Of a stretch of 64,000 bases of DNA, positions 33,286 to 46,853 are shown one piece after another. How positions within the stretch are numbered: position 1 is the stretch's first letter; each line of letters begins with the position of its first letter. Both the position numbers and the translations under genes were made by a program. This DNA comes from Neospora caninum Liverpool (lineage: Eukaryota > Apicomplexa > Conoidasida > Eucoccidiorida > Sarcocystidae), in NCBI RefSeq assembly GCF_000208865.1, contig NC_018385.1, forward strand, positions 2,214,724 through 2,278,723, written 5' to 3'. Below the pieces are notes generated by a model that searched no databases, was not told the origin of the DNA, and saw only the letters and a program-made list of their open reading frames with translations.

Positions 33286-34140
33286 ATGTACTCTGCCTCA
33301 CTGAGACTGGTGGCGTCGCTTGGTCCCTTAACATTCACTGCCTCTTTGGCTGCCTCAGGAGCGCCACGTACTACATCTGAGTTTGTGACTATCTTACGGC
33401 GACGTTGGGGCTGCGCTTTTAAAAAGTTGCAAAGGGAGAGCGATTCGCCCTCGCAACCGGCGAAGAGTTTCATTCTTCGAATAGGGTTGTGGTGGCGCTT
33501 GCGGGAGCGGCCAGTCATGGCACCCGTTCGTGCGCTTTGTTGCTTCTGTATCCTCGCATTGGAACAGTATGCGAAACCTGCTCGACGGGGACAGTCCTTC
33601 CCGTGTTGGCGTTCCCCCATGCGTTCCGGGTGCAACATTGCACGTCGTGTTTCTCCAGACCACCGAAGTATGTTCAGAAGGCGAGGCAGGGGTAACAGGC
33701 GGCAGGAAGTCATGCCAATCACCTCGTAACTCACCGCGCTATCAGGCGGTTTGTGGCGGCCTGCGTATTTGCCAAGAGCCTTGCAGGTTTCGCCACGGTT
33801 GTGGTTTATTGCGATATTAGTGCAGGAAGGCCACGGAGGGGTGGTGTTGCGACGCAATATACCGATGGCGCTTGTGCATAAGATGCTCCACATTCATTGT
33901 TCGTAACATCTGTGTAGTTATGTGTGTTGGATTGCTCCGTCCTCTGAAACTGTTCGCGTGGATTGTGGCAGCATCAATGAAACATATTCCTGAGGACGAA
34001 CGGGGTAGAGGTGGGAGGCGACACTGCCTCTCAGTCGTTTCGTGGTCCGTGCTTCGTGTTTGGTCTCTTTATGAGCATTGGCGCGAGGCAGACGGCGGAT
34101 CCTGAGAATCGCGCAAGTCCTGAGAGCGAGATGTGGGTGT
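33286..34140. repeat. Satellite-like repeat block, first copy (includes the 33498-33833 monomer)
   Basis: Bases 33498-33833 recur, diverged, at about 36400-36735, 44690-45010 and 45063-45300, and more weakly near 38160-38400. A following segment at about 33897-33960 recurs at 36798, 38560, 40388, 42231 and 45470. The recurrence is clear from shared phrases in both DNA and frames. No gene is supported. Confidence 0.8.
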
Positions 34141-36200
34141 GGAAGCAAGGTGAGTTCAAGGTGAACTCATATCTAGTGCATTTGGCGTGATGCTGGGAAG
34201 CGCACTCCTGAGGAAGTGACATGGAGTTAGCCCTGATCACCTCGCGCTTGGGCAACTACATGGATGTGGTGATCTAGAAGTGAGATGCGTATCGCGCGGC
34301 AGTGAACAGGTGTTACGTTTTGTGTAGGTCCGGTTGCAGTGCTCCTGGGTGCTGGATATGCGGCGCGTGGATAGTGAGGGACGAGGCATGGGGTGCCTGC
34401 TTCTCGAATCGCGTCCGGAATGGGATGTGAGACAGAAGGTAGCCAGCGGCTCGACTACAGGTGTCTGATTGACTGTGGCGTACTGAACAGGCGGTAGGCG
34501 AATGGTGGATAGTGTGTTTGTCGGTGTCAGGGAGACGTTATGGATGAGGGAGCGAATGAATCGAGGGCATCAGGAGGGTACTGGCAGTGAAGAGGAACGG
34601 GAGAGGAGGGACGCAGGAGACTCGGGTTCCTGAGGGGTGGGGGGCATAAGACGTGTAGAGGTCTGTGTAAGCGAGGTCTACGGGCGTGATAAGGATGGCG
34701 GTGTGTCACTGAGTTAGTAAGGGTTGAGTCAGGTCTTGAGGTCCTATACGACTCGGCATATCAACTAAATATGTGTCTACGTGGACGGAATGTTAAGACG
34801 AAATCACACTGGCCTGCTGGTTTTCGCAGCTGGTTGGCTACAGCTTTTGCGTCTTTGCCATGTTCAGATGGATCTGGTAGGTAGTCAGAAGATTGGTGCT
34901 GGAAACGGAATGGAAATTCATTGCTTACGGGTTGGCCAATTGGAAACGAGTAATACAACTGCGTCGGCAGTTATGTGGGCGCGTGTGATGAGTGCTCTTG
35001 GGCGTAGGGTTCGGAGCCGGTTGTGGAGGTCGCGGCGCTGGCAGCATATTGATTTTGGAGGGTTGAAGGACAGACGGACGGACGGCAGGTGCGGCTGGTG
35101 AGGGGCGCTACAGCTGGATTTCTGTGGGTGGTCCATGATTTCGTTTTTCCTTTTCCATGTAGCTGGAGGAAGTATGCGATTTGCATGCGATTTCCGATGG
35201 CATTGCATAGGGAGCAGGGATACGTCCACGCGTATGGGCCGGCGGGTGGGTTGTAGGAAGCACGTCGGATTTCTCTACGAGGGGGGGATCAGCTTGTACA
35301 GCGAATGATGATGGGAGTAAGCAAATCGGGGGTTGACTCGTGGCGCGGCCCGCTTTGGTTGGGGCACGCGTATAACCGTGTTGGCCGCTGGGGGTCTCTC
35401 TGATTACTCGCTCACTTGCGTAGGTGCATCAGCTTTTGGCATTGCGATTGTACTGTGTGTCCATTTGTTCTGCTGTTGTTGAGGCTGTTCGATGACGGCA
35501 AGCGGCCTGATATAGTGAACGACGTGAACGCACAACAGCCCGAGTAAAGTAGGGGCTCTGCTGGGGATATTCCCAATCCTAGGGACTGGGACTTCTGTAT
35601 CTGGGCGGTGACTCATAATGTCAGCCACATCACCGTCTGGCTCACTAGGGCCCGAATCCTGACGGGAGATGTTGCTATGGATTTTCACATAGCTGATAAC
35701 AGTAGAGGTTTGGCTGTCGCATCCAGGCTGTAAGTCATCTGTCGACAGTCGGAAGAGGAGGGGGCCAGTGAAATCCAGTGCGGTAACCTTGACCGAAGCC
35801 GGGCCACGTCCAGTAGGTGGGTCGGATACCTTTCAGGGACGGAGGCTTTACGTGGTGGATGCATGGGGCAAGTGGGATTCACTTCTGAGACTTGTTATCC
35901 TTGTTGCAGAGTGTTGCGGCAAAGATGTAGAGAACCGTTGAGACGTGAGTCAATGATTTCGTTGTTAGATTGCAGAGTTACTTTGCATTTAATGGGCGTC
36001 GTTAGAGGGGATAAGTGGCTACGACAAGGAGGACAAGGAAGAGGCGATCAGGTAGCGCCGTATGTTGGAGTGGGTGCCCCGCGGAGAGTGTCAAGCGAAA
36101 GCGTTGAGATGTGTAGAGCGTGTGGCTATGTAGTGGACTGGCCTGATGGTATGCCATGCGGTGGGCTTGGGACCACACCATCAATGCCTTCGGGTGTCGG
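34141..36200. repeat. Two-kilobase duplicated block, copy A (partner at 42473-44532)
   Basis: This block matches 42473-44532 at a constant offset of 8,332 bases. From about 34400 to 36180 only a handful of substitutions are seen. At about 36195 the two copies diverge abruptly. Open frames in it are duplicated with the DNA and show no protein family. Confidence 0.93.
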
Positions 36201-38820
36201 CTTGACGCGGCGGCTCGCCTACTTTGGGCGGCTGGTTGATTTACGTTTCTCTTTGTCAGCGAACAAAAGTACGCCATTTGAGGCTCTGGGTAGACTGGGC
36301 ATAGGATGGTCTCTAAAAGGACGGCATCGTCGAGCACGGCAATGAACCAAGTGACTCAGAAACGGTGTGACGTACTCGATTACGGACTTGGTGTTGCTTG
36401 CGGGAGAGGCCAGTCGTGGTGCCCGTGGTGCGCGTTGTTGCTTCTGTATCCTCGTAGTGGAACAGTCTCAGAAACCCACTGGACGAGGCCAATGCCTCCC
36501 GTGCTGGCGTTCCCGCATGCGTTCCAAGAGTTGCGTTGCACGTCGTGTTTCTCCAGCTAAAGGTCGTATGTTCAGGAGGCGAGGCAGTAGTAGCAGGCAA
36601 CCGGAAGCCATGCCAATTAGCTAGTAACTCACCACGCTATCAGGCGGTTTGTGGCAGCCTGCGTATTTGCGAAGAGCCTTGCCGGTTTCGCCAGGGTTGT
36701 TGTTTATTGCGATATCAGTGCAGGAAGGCCTCGGAGGGTGGTGTTGCAGCGCAGTGTACCGATGGCGCTCGTGCTTAAGGAGCTTCAGATTCATTTTTCG
36801 TAACATCTGTGTAGTTATGTGCGTTGGATTGCTTCGCCCTCTGAATCTGTTTGCGTTGGTTCGGCAGTGTCTAATGCAATGCTGACTTGCGGATCGGGTG
36901 GACTAGAAGGGCGGCGTGGCACTGCCTTACAGGCTTTCGCGTTGGCCTGCTTCTTGTGGTTCCGGCCTGCGGGTTGGCGTTTATCTACCGGTGGATACTG
37001 GGTAACGCATGCAGGTGTGAGCGTGTCGTGAAGGCTCGAGTGATACGGACAGCGAAGGTGGGTGTTTTGCTGGGGCGTTCAAGCGTTAATTTCTCGTGTG
37101 GGCAGTGGGTGCCGCCGCTGTTGCATGATACATGCCTCTGAGGCCGGTCGCGTGTCTGGCGTTTGGCTAGTGGATCAGTTGCGTGGTCTGGCTCAGTACG
37201 GTGGAACAGGCTTAGTATGTTGTGTCTGCGTGGTTGGTGGGGGCCTACCGCGAACGGAACGGTTGAGGGTGATGTCGGTAGGAATGATGAAGGGGACAGG
37301 AGTCGGTTTCACCCCCGAGTTCCTGATTTCCGAGAGAGGTTGTGATACCTTTGATCGAGGCTTGCCCGCCTGCACCGATCGTGTCACGAAGGCAAGGTTT
37401 CTACTGGAAGCCCCCCCTCCCCCCCATGGGACCCTCATGACCGTCTCTGACAGAAGTTTGGTTTCTGGACTTTCCCTGACAGGCTGTAGGTGCATTGGCC
37501 AGGAACTATCAGGCTGGTGTCCTGGCGTTGCTCCTGAGAGGACGAGAAAAAAGTTTGTGCTCTTATGGAGAGTGCCTGAGACGGATGGCAGCACAAAATA
37601 GACGAACCCGTTTGTTGCAAGTGTGTTTGCACCGCCAGTTACGGGTTCAGTAGTTCGCTGCTAGAGTGTACTGCCCCAGATGTTTAGAATGCCGCTGAAT
37701 GAGCGTCATGGAATATGCTGTAATGCTTCAGAGATCCTTGCATTTGAGATGAAGCGCTGTATTGGTCGATAGGCTATCACAAGGAGGGCAACGATCTGGA
37801 GACCATGTGGCGTCATTTGTGATCGTGTTTGTGTCGAGGGCCAAAGTGTCGGAAGAATGTGCCAAAAGTTGAAGTGCGTTGAGTAACAGAGTGTTCTGCT
37901 GTGATCATATACAATACCGTGATTTGGGACCACTCCATCAAGTCCGTGGCGCGGGGGTTCTTAAGGCGACATGACTACACGGGCCGGCTAGTGTTTACTT
38001 GTTTCCTTCTTCAGGCTCGGTTGGTAAGGCATTTGAGGGGCTGAGTAAACTGAGCATAGGCTCGCCTTTGATGTCGGAGCCTCGTCGAACACGGAAATGA
38101 ACTCAGCGATCCAGGAAGGTCGTAACATACTCCAATAGGACTGAGGTGGAAAAAGAGAGCCCCTCATGATGCGCGTTAGCGTGACGCGTTGAGGCTGTTC
38201 CATCGCGGTTGCACTGTCGACCATACTCGCGCCACGGGCGCATTTCCTGCCGTATCGGCTGCCCGGTACGCGGTCGAGTCGCGGCGTTGGACGACGTGTT
38301 TCTCCAGGTCAAGGACGTAGGTTCGGGTGGCGACGCCCTTCTTGCAGGCAACCAAAAATTATGCCAGGCATCTTGCATCAGACCGTTTCATATTGCGATT
38401 GCGCCATCTTCTGGAGTTTGAGCAGTGTCCTCTGGGCGTTCCCAGCGCTGGGATTGAATGAGGAACACAATAGCAGCTCTTGGGAGGGGGCGAAGGCATG
38501 CCACGTTGTGCGTATGACGCCTGCGCAGACGTAGTTCCACGTTTGTTTTTCTTTGTGACTCTACGTTGATGTGAGTTGGAGTGTTCCGTCCTCAAACACC
38601 GTTCGTGTTGGATCTGGCGTCTCCAATGCAGAACTGCCCTGCGGGTCCGACGAAGTAGAGAGGCGACGCGGCACTGCTTCACAGTATTTTTCCATGATGC
38701 GTGTCATGCAGTGCTTGGGGCAAGTTGTTTTCGGTATGGTGGTGGACGCTGAGTACAGCGCAAGCCTTCAGAGCGAGTTGTGGGTGTGGACGCAGAGTCA
38801 GTTCAAGATTAACTCATATG
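36201..38820. repeat. Diverged satellite monomers and intervening sequence
   Basis: A monomer of roughly 350-390 bases starts near 36226, with related starts near 37983 and 44556, and runs into the block at 36400-36735. Sequence between about 36900 and 37980 has no clear partner in the window and contains no recognisable gene, only a G-rich plus strand and chance frames. Confidence 0.65.
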
Positions 38821-40662
38821 TAGTGCATTTGGCGTGATGCTGGGAAGCGCACTCCTGAGGAAGTGACATGGAGTTGGCCCTGATCGGTTCGCGCCTGGGC
38901 ACCTACATGGATGTGGTGATCTAGAAGTGAGATGTGTATCGCCCGGCAGTGAACAGGTGTTACATTTTGTGTAGGTCCGGTTGCAGTGCTCCTGGGTGTT
39001 GGATATGCGGCGCGTGGATAGTGAGGGACGAGGCATGGGTGCTTACGTCTCCAATTGCGCTCGCCAGGAGACGTGCGACGGAGGGTCTGACATATCCCGA
39101 TTCGTGTTGTGTGCGAAACGTCGTGCTCGTTCCACAGCTTGTAGGCGAATGACGGGAAGCGTGTGTCGGTGTTGAGGGAACGTTGCGCATGATGCAGCGA
39201 GTGCATCGAGGGTGTTGGGGCGCACCCACGGTGACGAGAGCTGGACGGGAGGGCGACAGGCGGAGGAATGTCATGGAACGGCTCTGAGGTGGTGCACCAG
39301 GTATTGGGAGTTCGTGTGAGCTACAGCGGATGTGCAGAGCAGTCAGGGGAAATTACTGATGGGGAATGTGCTGTTCGGCTATAGCGGTAGTAGTAACAGA
39401 GATGCAGTGCTGCGGCGCCTCGGGCCAGCTGGCATCAAGGGACGAAAGGGATGTGAAGCGTTGAGGTATGTAGATGATGCGCCGAACAGACGAAGGCATC
39501 CGCCAAGAGCCTGTGGAAAAGGCTATGCGATATGGCATGTCTTGAGGTGTTTCGCCGGCAATACGCGGCGTTTCCATCCTTTTGCGTCTGGCGCCATGTC
39601 TCCTGTCATTGGTTTCCCGTGTATCGCAGGTCGTACGGAAGGTGGAAGGTTTTCCTTTGCAGTGTGGGAGAGAAGAATTTCTGAACGGGTCAGCTAGAGG
39701 CCAGCTAGTGTCGCTGGGGCGGCGGATGGCATCGGATGGAATTGACAGCCGGGCCAGCAGTGATCATACTAGCCGCCGAGTAGTTCTTGTCGTTTGCAGA
39801 TTGCTCTGTTTAAGCAGAACTGTAGACAGCCAGGCCGGCAGGTTGCACACGCTTGCGATCCGCTGGGCAGGCGAGACGGGAGGAAGGTATGTATAGCACT
39901 GCCAGTGCATGAATAGCATTGCTGCATTTTCGCGTTATCCTCGAAGGCGGTGCCTGCTCCACAAGATACCTGAGTGCAATTATCCAGGAGACGCGTAGCG
40001 ACACTTGTTTCCCCAGGTCCTGGAGGTATGCGTCAGCGGGCAGGCAGTTGTTGGAGGGGACCAGAAGGCATGCGAGGTATATTGAAACAGACCACCCCAT
40101 CTGGCAATTCGCGCATGCTTACAAATTCTGTTAAGTTTCTCGCGGGTGGCGCAAGCGACATAGATGAGTGCAGAATAGAGGAGGAGTGCTGGGGATGGGG
40201 TGGCTGTTGCGCGTTGTGGATATGACGCCTGTGACGACGAGGCTCCAGGCTCCTTTGTTCGTCACCGGTGTCTGTTGACTGTGGTGGACGAGGTTTCTTG
40301 CGGTATAGTGTAGCATGGCGTGAGAGAGGTTGGGTTACAGCGTGATACACGGATCACGTCTGTGCGCACGAAGTTCCACAATTCATCGTTCGTCACACCT
40401 GTATAAATGTGTGTTTTGGATTGATCCGTCCTCTGAAGCTGTTTGCGTAGATTGTGGGAATTTCCATGAAACACGTTCATGAAGACGAAGAGGGTAGACG
40501 GGCGAGGTAGTACTGCATCACAGTCGTTTCGTCGTCCGTAGAAGGTCTTTGGTGTCGTCATGAGAATTGGCGCGAGGCAGACAGTGGAGGCTGAGAATAG
40601 CGCATGGCTGGGGCGCGGCTCGTGGGTTGGGAAGCAAGGTGAGTCCAAGGTTAACTCATATC
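38821..40662. repeat. 1,843-bp tandem duplication, unit 1 (1,842 bp)
   Basis: The unit begins at the phrase TAGTGCATTTGGCGTGATG, which recurs at 40663, 42506 and 34174 and, diverged, at about 45739. It is nearly identical to unit 2 except for two patches, at about 39045-39150 and 39590-39650. Confidence 0.95.
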
Positions 40663-42505
40663 TAGTGCATTTGGCGTGATGCTGGGAAGCGCACTCCTGA
40701 GGAAGTGACATGGAGTTGGCCCTGATCGGTTCGCGCCTGGGCACCTACATGGATGTGGTGATCTAGAAGTGAGATGTGTATCGCCCGGCAGTGAACAGGT
40801 GTTACATTTTGTGTAGGTCCGGTTGCAGTGCTCCTGGGTGTTGGATATGCGGCGCGTGGATAGTGAGGGACGAGGCATGGGGTGCCTGTCTCTCGAATTG
40901 CGTCCGAGATGGGATGTGGGACAGAAGGTAACACGTGTCTCATCCACGGGTGTCTGACGGGCTTCGTGCTTGCTGAGCAGGGGGTAGGCAAATGACGGGA
41001 AGTGTGTGTCGGTGTTGAGGGAACGTTGCGCATGATGCAGCGAGTGTACCGAGGGTGTTGGGGCGCACCCACGGTGACGAGAGCTGGACGGGAGGGCGAC
41101 AGGCGGAGGAATGTCATGGAACGGCTCTGAGGTGGTGCACCAGGTGATGGGAGTTCGTGTGAGCTACAGCGGATGTGCAGAGCAGTCAGGGGAAATTACT
41201 GATGGGGAATGTGCTGTTCGGCTATAGCGGTAGTAGTAACAGAGATGCAGTGCTGCGGCGCCTCGGGCCAGCTGGCATCAAGGGACGAAAGGGATGTGAA
41301 GCGTTGAGGTATGTAGATGATGCGCCGAACAGACGAAGGCATCCGCCAAGAGCCTGTGGAAGAGGCTGTGCGATACGGCATGTTTTGAGGTGTTTCGCCG
41401 GCAATACGCGGCGTTTCCATCCTTTTGCGTCTGGCGCCACGTTCCCTGTCAATCCGTCCCCGTCACTAGAAAGAAGTACGCTAGGTGGAAGGTTTTCCTT
41501 TGCAGCGTGGGAGAGAAGAATTTCTGAACGGGTCAGCTAGAGGCCAGCTAGTGTCGCTGGGGCGGCGGATGGCATCGGATGGAATTGACAGCCGGGCCAG
41601 CAGTGATCATACTAGCCGCCGAGTAGTTCTTGTCGTTTGCAGATTGCTCTGTTTAAGCAGAACTGTAGACAGCCAGGCCGGCAGGTTGCACACGCTTGCG
41701 ATCCGCTGGGCAGGCGAGACGGGAGGAAGGTATGTATAGCACTGCCAGTGCATGAATAGCATTGCTGCATTTTCGCGTTATCCTCGAAGGCGGTGCTTGC
41801 TCCACAGGATACCTGAGTGCAGTTATCCAGGAGACGCGTAGCGACACTTGTTTCCCCAGGCCAGGAATGTATGTGTCAGCGGGCAGGCAGTTGTTGGAGG
41901 GGACCAGAAGGCATGCGAGGTATATTGAAACAAACCACCCCATCTGGCAATTCGCGCATGCTTACAAATTCTGTTAAGTTTCTCGCGGGTGGCGCAAGCG
42001 ACATAGATGAGTGCAGAATAGAGGAGGAGTGCTGGGGATGGGGTGGCTGTTGCGCGTTGTGGATATGACGCCTGTGACGACGAGGCTCCAGGCTCCTTTG
42101 TTCGTCACCGGTGTCTGTTGACTGTGGTGGACGAGGTTTCTTGCGGTATAGTGTAGCATGGCGTGAGAGAGGTTGGGTTACAGCGTGATACACGGATCAC
42201 GTCTGTGCGCACGAAGTTCCACAATTCATCGTTCGTCACACCTGTATAAATGTGTGTTTTGGATTGATCCGTCCTCTGAAGCTGTTTGCGTAGATTGTGG
42301 GAATTTCCATGAAACACGTTCATGAAGACGAAGAGGGTAGACGGGCGAGGTAGTACTGCATCACAGTCGTTTCGTCGTCCGTAGAAGGTCTTTGGTGTCG
42401 TCATGAGAATTGGCGCGAGGCAGACAGTGGAGGCTGAGAATAGCGCATGGCTGGGGCGCGGCTCGTGGGTTGGGAAGCAAGGTGAGTCCAAGGTTAACTC
42501 ATATC
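40663..42505. repeat. 1,843-bp tandem duplication, unit 2
   Basis: Direct tandem copy of 38821-40662. The patch at about 40885-40990 is not like unit 1 but resembles the corresponding positions of the copies near 34390, 42725 and 45950. At 42506 a third copy starts but soon continues as the 2-kb block found at 34 kb. Confidence 0.95.
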
Positions 42506-44532
42506 TAGTGCATTTGGCGTGATGCTGGGAAGCGCACTCCTGAGGAAGTGACATGGAGTTGGCCCTGATCGGTTCGCGCCTGGGCACCTACATGGATGTG
42601 GTGATCTAGAAGTGAGATGTGTATCGCCCGGCAGTGAACAGGTGTTACGTTCTGTGTAGGTCCGGTTGCAGGGCTCCTGGGTGCTGGATATGCGGCGCGT
42701 GGATAGTGAGGGACGAGGCAAGGGGTACCTGCTTCTCGAATCGCGTCCGGAATGGGATGTGAGACAGAAGGTAGCCAGCGGCTCGACTACAGGTGTCTGA
42801 TTGACTGTGGCGTACTGAACAGGCGGTAGGCGAATGGTGGATAGTGTGTTTGTCGGTGTCAGGGAGACGTTATGGATGAGGGAGCGAATGAATCGAGGGC
42901 ATCAGGAGGGTACTGGCAGTGAAGAGGAACGGGAGAGGAGGGACGCAGGAGACTCGGGTTCCTGAGGGGTGGGGGGCATAAGACGTGTAGAGGTCTGTGT
43001 AAGCGAGGTCTACGGGCGTGATAAGGATGGCGGTGTGTCACTGAGTTAGTAAGGGTTGAGTCAGGTCTTGAGGTCCTATACGACTCGGCATATCAACTAA
43101 ATATGTGTCTACGTGGACGGAATGTTAAGACGAAATCACACTGGCCTGCTGGTTTTCGCAGCTGGTTGGCTACAGCTTTTGCGTCTTTGCCATGTTCAGA
43201 TGGATCTGGTAGGTAGTCAGAAGATTGGTGCTGAAAACGGAATGGAAATTCATTGCTTACGGGTTGACCAATTGGAAACGAGTAATACAACTGCGTCGGC
43301 AGTTATGTGGGCGCGTGTGATGAGTGCTCTTGGGCGTAGGGTTCGGAGCCGGTTGTGGAGGTCGCGGCGCTGGCAGCATATTGATTTTGGAGGGTTGAAG
43401 GACAGACGGACGGACGGCAGGTGCGGCTGGTGAGGGGCGCTACAGCTGGATTTCTGTGGGTGGTCCATGATTTCGTTTTTCCTTTTCCATGTAGCTGGAG
43501 GAAGTATGCGATTTGCATGCGATTTCCGATGGCATTGCATAGGGAGCAGGGATACGTCCACGCGTATGGGCCGGCGGGTGGGTTGTAGGAAGCACGTCGG
43601 ATTTCTCTACGAGAGGGGAATCAGCTTGTACAGCGAATGATGATGGGAGTAAGCAAATCGGGGGTTGACTCGTGGCGCGGCCCGCTTTGGTTGGGGCACG
43701 CGTATAACCGTGTTGGCCGCTGGGGGTCTCTCTGATTACTCGCTCACTTGCGTAGGTGCATCAGCTTTTGGCATTGCGATTGTACTGTGTGTCCATTTGT
43801 TCTGCTGTTGTTGAGGCTGTTCGATGACGGCAAGCGGCCTGATATAGTGAACGACGTGAACGCACAACAGCCCGAGTAAAGTAGGGGCTCTGCTGGGGAT
43901 ATTCCCAATCCTAGGGACTGGGACTTCTGTATCTGGGCGGTGACTCATAATGTCAGCCACATCACCGTCTGGCTCACTAGGGCCCGAATCCTGACGGGAG
44001 ATGTTGCTATGGATTTTCACATAGCTGATAACAGTAGAGGTTTGGCTGTCGCATCCAGGCTGTAAGTCATCTGTCGACAGTCGGAAGAGGAGGGGGCCAG
44101 TGAAATCCAGTGCGGTAACCTTGACCGAAGCCGGGCCACGTCCAGTAGGTGGGTCGGATACCTTTCAGGGACGGAGGCTTTACGTGGTGGATGCTTGGGG
44201 CCAGTGGGATTCACTTCTGAGACTTGTTATCCTTGTTGCAGAGTGTTGCGGCAAAGATGTAGAGAACCGTTGAGACGTGAGTCAATGATTTCGTTGTTAG
44301 ATTGCAGAGTTACTTTGCATTTAATGGGCGTCGTTAGAGGGGATAAGTGGCTACGACAAGGAGGACAAGGAAGAGGCGATCAGGTAGCGCCGTATGTTGG
44401 AGTGGGTGCCCCGCGGAGAGTGTCAAGCGAAAGCGTTGAGATGTGTAGAGCGTGTGGCTATGTAGTGGACTGGCCTGATGGTATGCCATGCGGTGGGCTT
44501 GGGACCACACCATCAATGCCTTCAGGTGTCGG
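42473..44532. repeat. Two-kilobase duplicated block, copy B (partner at 34141-36200)
   Basis: Same block as 34141-36200, offset 8,332 bases, near-identical from about 42730 onward. Its left part overlaps the start of a third 1,843-bp-type unit, so the two repeat types join here within one larger structure. It has no gene. Confidence 0.93.
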
Positions 44533-46399
44533 CTTGGCGCGGCGACCCGGCTACATTGGGCGGCTGTTTGATAGCTTTATCCGTCCTTCAGATGCAGACA
44601 GTACGGCGCTTGCGGCTCTGAGTAGGCTGAGCATATTAGTGTCTTTAAGAGAACGGCATCGTCGAGTATGGAAATGAACCAAATTGCCAGCCGTGGTGTC
44701 CGTTCGTGCAAAGTTGTTGCTTGTGTGTCCTCGTAGTGGAACAGTCTGAGAAACCCACCGGACGAGGACAATCTTTCCCGTGTTTGCATTCCAGCATGTG
44801 CTCCGGTCGCGGCGTTGCACGTCGTGTTTCTCCAGATCAAGGCCGTATGTTCAGGAGGCGACGCAGCGGTAGCAGGCAGCGGGAAGTCATGCCAAGCAAC
44901 TCGTAATTCACCACGCTATCAGGCGGTTTGTGGCAGCCTGCGTGTTTGCAAAGAGTCTTGCAGGTTTCGCTGGGGTTATGGTTTATTGCGATATTAGTGC
45001 AGGAAGGCCTCGGAGGGGTGGTGTTACAGTGTGACGTACTCGATTAGGGACTTGGTGGCGGGCGCGGGAGAGGCCAGTCGTGGTGCCCGTTGCTGCGCTT
45101 TGGTGCTTCAGTATCCTCGCAGTGAAACAGTCTAAGAGGACCAGTGGACGGGAACATTCCCTCCCATGTTAGCTTTTCCGCATGCGTTCCAAGTGCGTCG
45201 TTGCAGCGCTTTTTTCTCCAGGCCGCGCAGGTATGCACGAGCGTCGGGGCAGTTGTTGGACTCGGCCAGGAGGGCATGGCCGACTTCTCGTAACAGACCG
45301 CTCCTTACTGCGGGTTGAACTGCCTGTTTGGATTTTGTATGTGTCTGGCGGGGAGCCGTAGTGCAGCCGTTGAGTAGGGAACGCCGTAGGAGTGCTTGGG
45401 ACGGGGTGGTCTTGTAACCTGTTGTGCGGATGGGGACGGATATGTAGACGACGATTTCGCTTCCTCGTTCGTTACAGCTGTATGGTGATACCACTTTGGT
45501 TCCACCTGCCTCAATCACCGTTGGCGTTGGTTCTGTTCCCAAAACAGTAGTGTCATGCGGGTCAGTGGAGTGGAGGGGCGAGGCGATACCGCCTCTCAGC
45601 CGTTCCGGGGGCTGTGCTTTGTGTCTGGTATCTTCATGAGAATTGGTGTGTGTCAGACGTTGGACGCTCAACGTCGCATGTCGCTAGCCAAGAGATCATG
45701 AGTGTGGAGCACAGGCCAGTTCAAGGTTATCTCATGATTAGTGCGTGATGATGGCAAGCGCACTGCCGAACAAGCGACATGGAATTAGCCCTGGCCGCAT
45801 TGCACCCGGGCACCTTCATGGATTCGGTGATCCAGAAGTGAGATGTGTATCGTCCGGTAGTGAACAGGTATTACGTTTTGTGTAGGTCCAGTTGCACTGC
45901 GCCTGGGTGTTGGATATGCGATGCGTCGATAGTGAGGGGCGAGGCATGGGCAGCCTGCCTCTCGAATCACGTCCGACATGGGACGTGAGACGGAAGGTAG
46001 CCCGCGTTTCGACTACAGGTGTCTGATGGACTGTGTCCTTGCTGAGCAGGGGGTAGGCACCTGACGGAGAGAGTGTGCCGGTATTGAGGAGACGTTGTGC
46101 ACGATGGAGGGCATGAATCGAGAGCATCAGGAGGGTACTGGCAGTGAAGACGAACGGGAGCGGAGGGACGCAGGAGACTCGGGTTCCTGAGGGGTGGGGG
46201 GCATAAGACGTGTAGAGGTCTGTGTAAGCGAGGTCTACGGGCGTGATAAGGATGGCGGTGTGGCACTGAGCTGAACAAAAGGTGAGTCCGGCCTTGCTGG
46301 TCTTGGCGACGTCGAATATTTATTCAGTTGGATTTTTCAGGGGCGGGTTGTGTCCATGACTAGGACGGAAATGGTGTGGCAGTGGGTGAAGCGTTCCCA
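44533..46399. repeat. Two adjacent short monomers followed by diverged repeat sequence
   Basis: Two related monomers lie side by side (about 44690-45010 and 45063-45300) with a spacing of about 386 bases. The stretch around 45739-46270 is a diverged copy of the segment at 34174-34700 and 42506-43040; the last 130 bases of that copy are nearly unchanged. No gene is supported. Confidence 0.75.
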
Positions 46400-46853
46400 A
46401 TAGATGGTGCATGCATGGGTGGCACGTCTTTAGCAGCTAGGTAGAATAGCGCTCGGGATGGAATTGTTTATTGAGAGGCAGAGCGACACTCTGATGCCAG
46501 CAAGGCTTGACTGGTTGGCCGTGGTTTCAGACGGACATGGGCGTGCTAACACTGTGGCGCCTAGGTCTTGTCCTTCTTTCTGGCGTTTAGCCTATGTGGA
46601 TAGGTGTTCAAGAAATTGTTGAAAACGAGATGCGTGATTCTTGTTGAATCGACGTGTACGTAATGCATGGGAGCGTTGGCGAGTTGTATGAGTGCGGGCC
46701 CAGCGAGCCGGGTAATATGCGCGTGCACTTTGGATCATGCTGCGTAACCATCGGAACTGTCTGTGGCAGTCGAGGCTCTGGCAGCGTATAGGCATTGACG
46801 GGTGGCACACGCAGGCGCATGGGCAGCAGGTGTTACGGAGAAGGAGGCGCGTC
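46400..46853. repeat. Leader segment before the 1,678-bp array (diverged partner at 61440-61870)
   Basis: Shared phrases, including TTTCTGGCGTTTAGC and GCGTTGGCGA, show that this segment is homologous to about 61440-61870. In both places it is followed by 1,678-bp satellite sequence, which suggests that leader and satellite were once amplified together. Confidence 0.7.
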
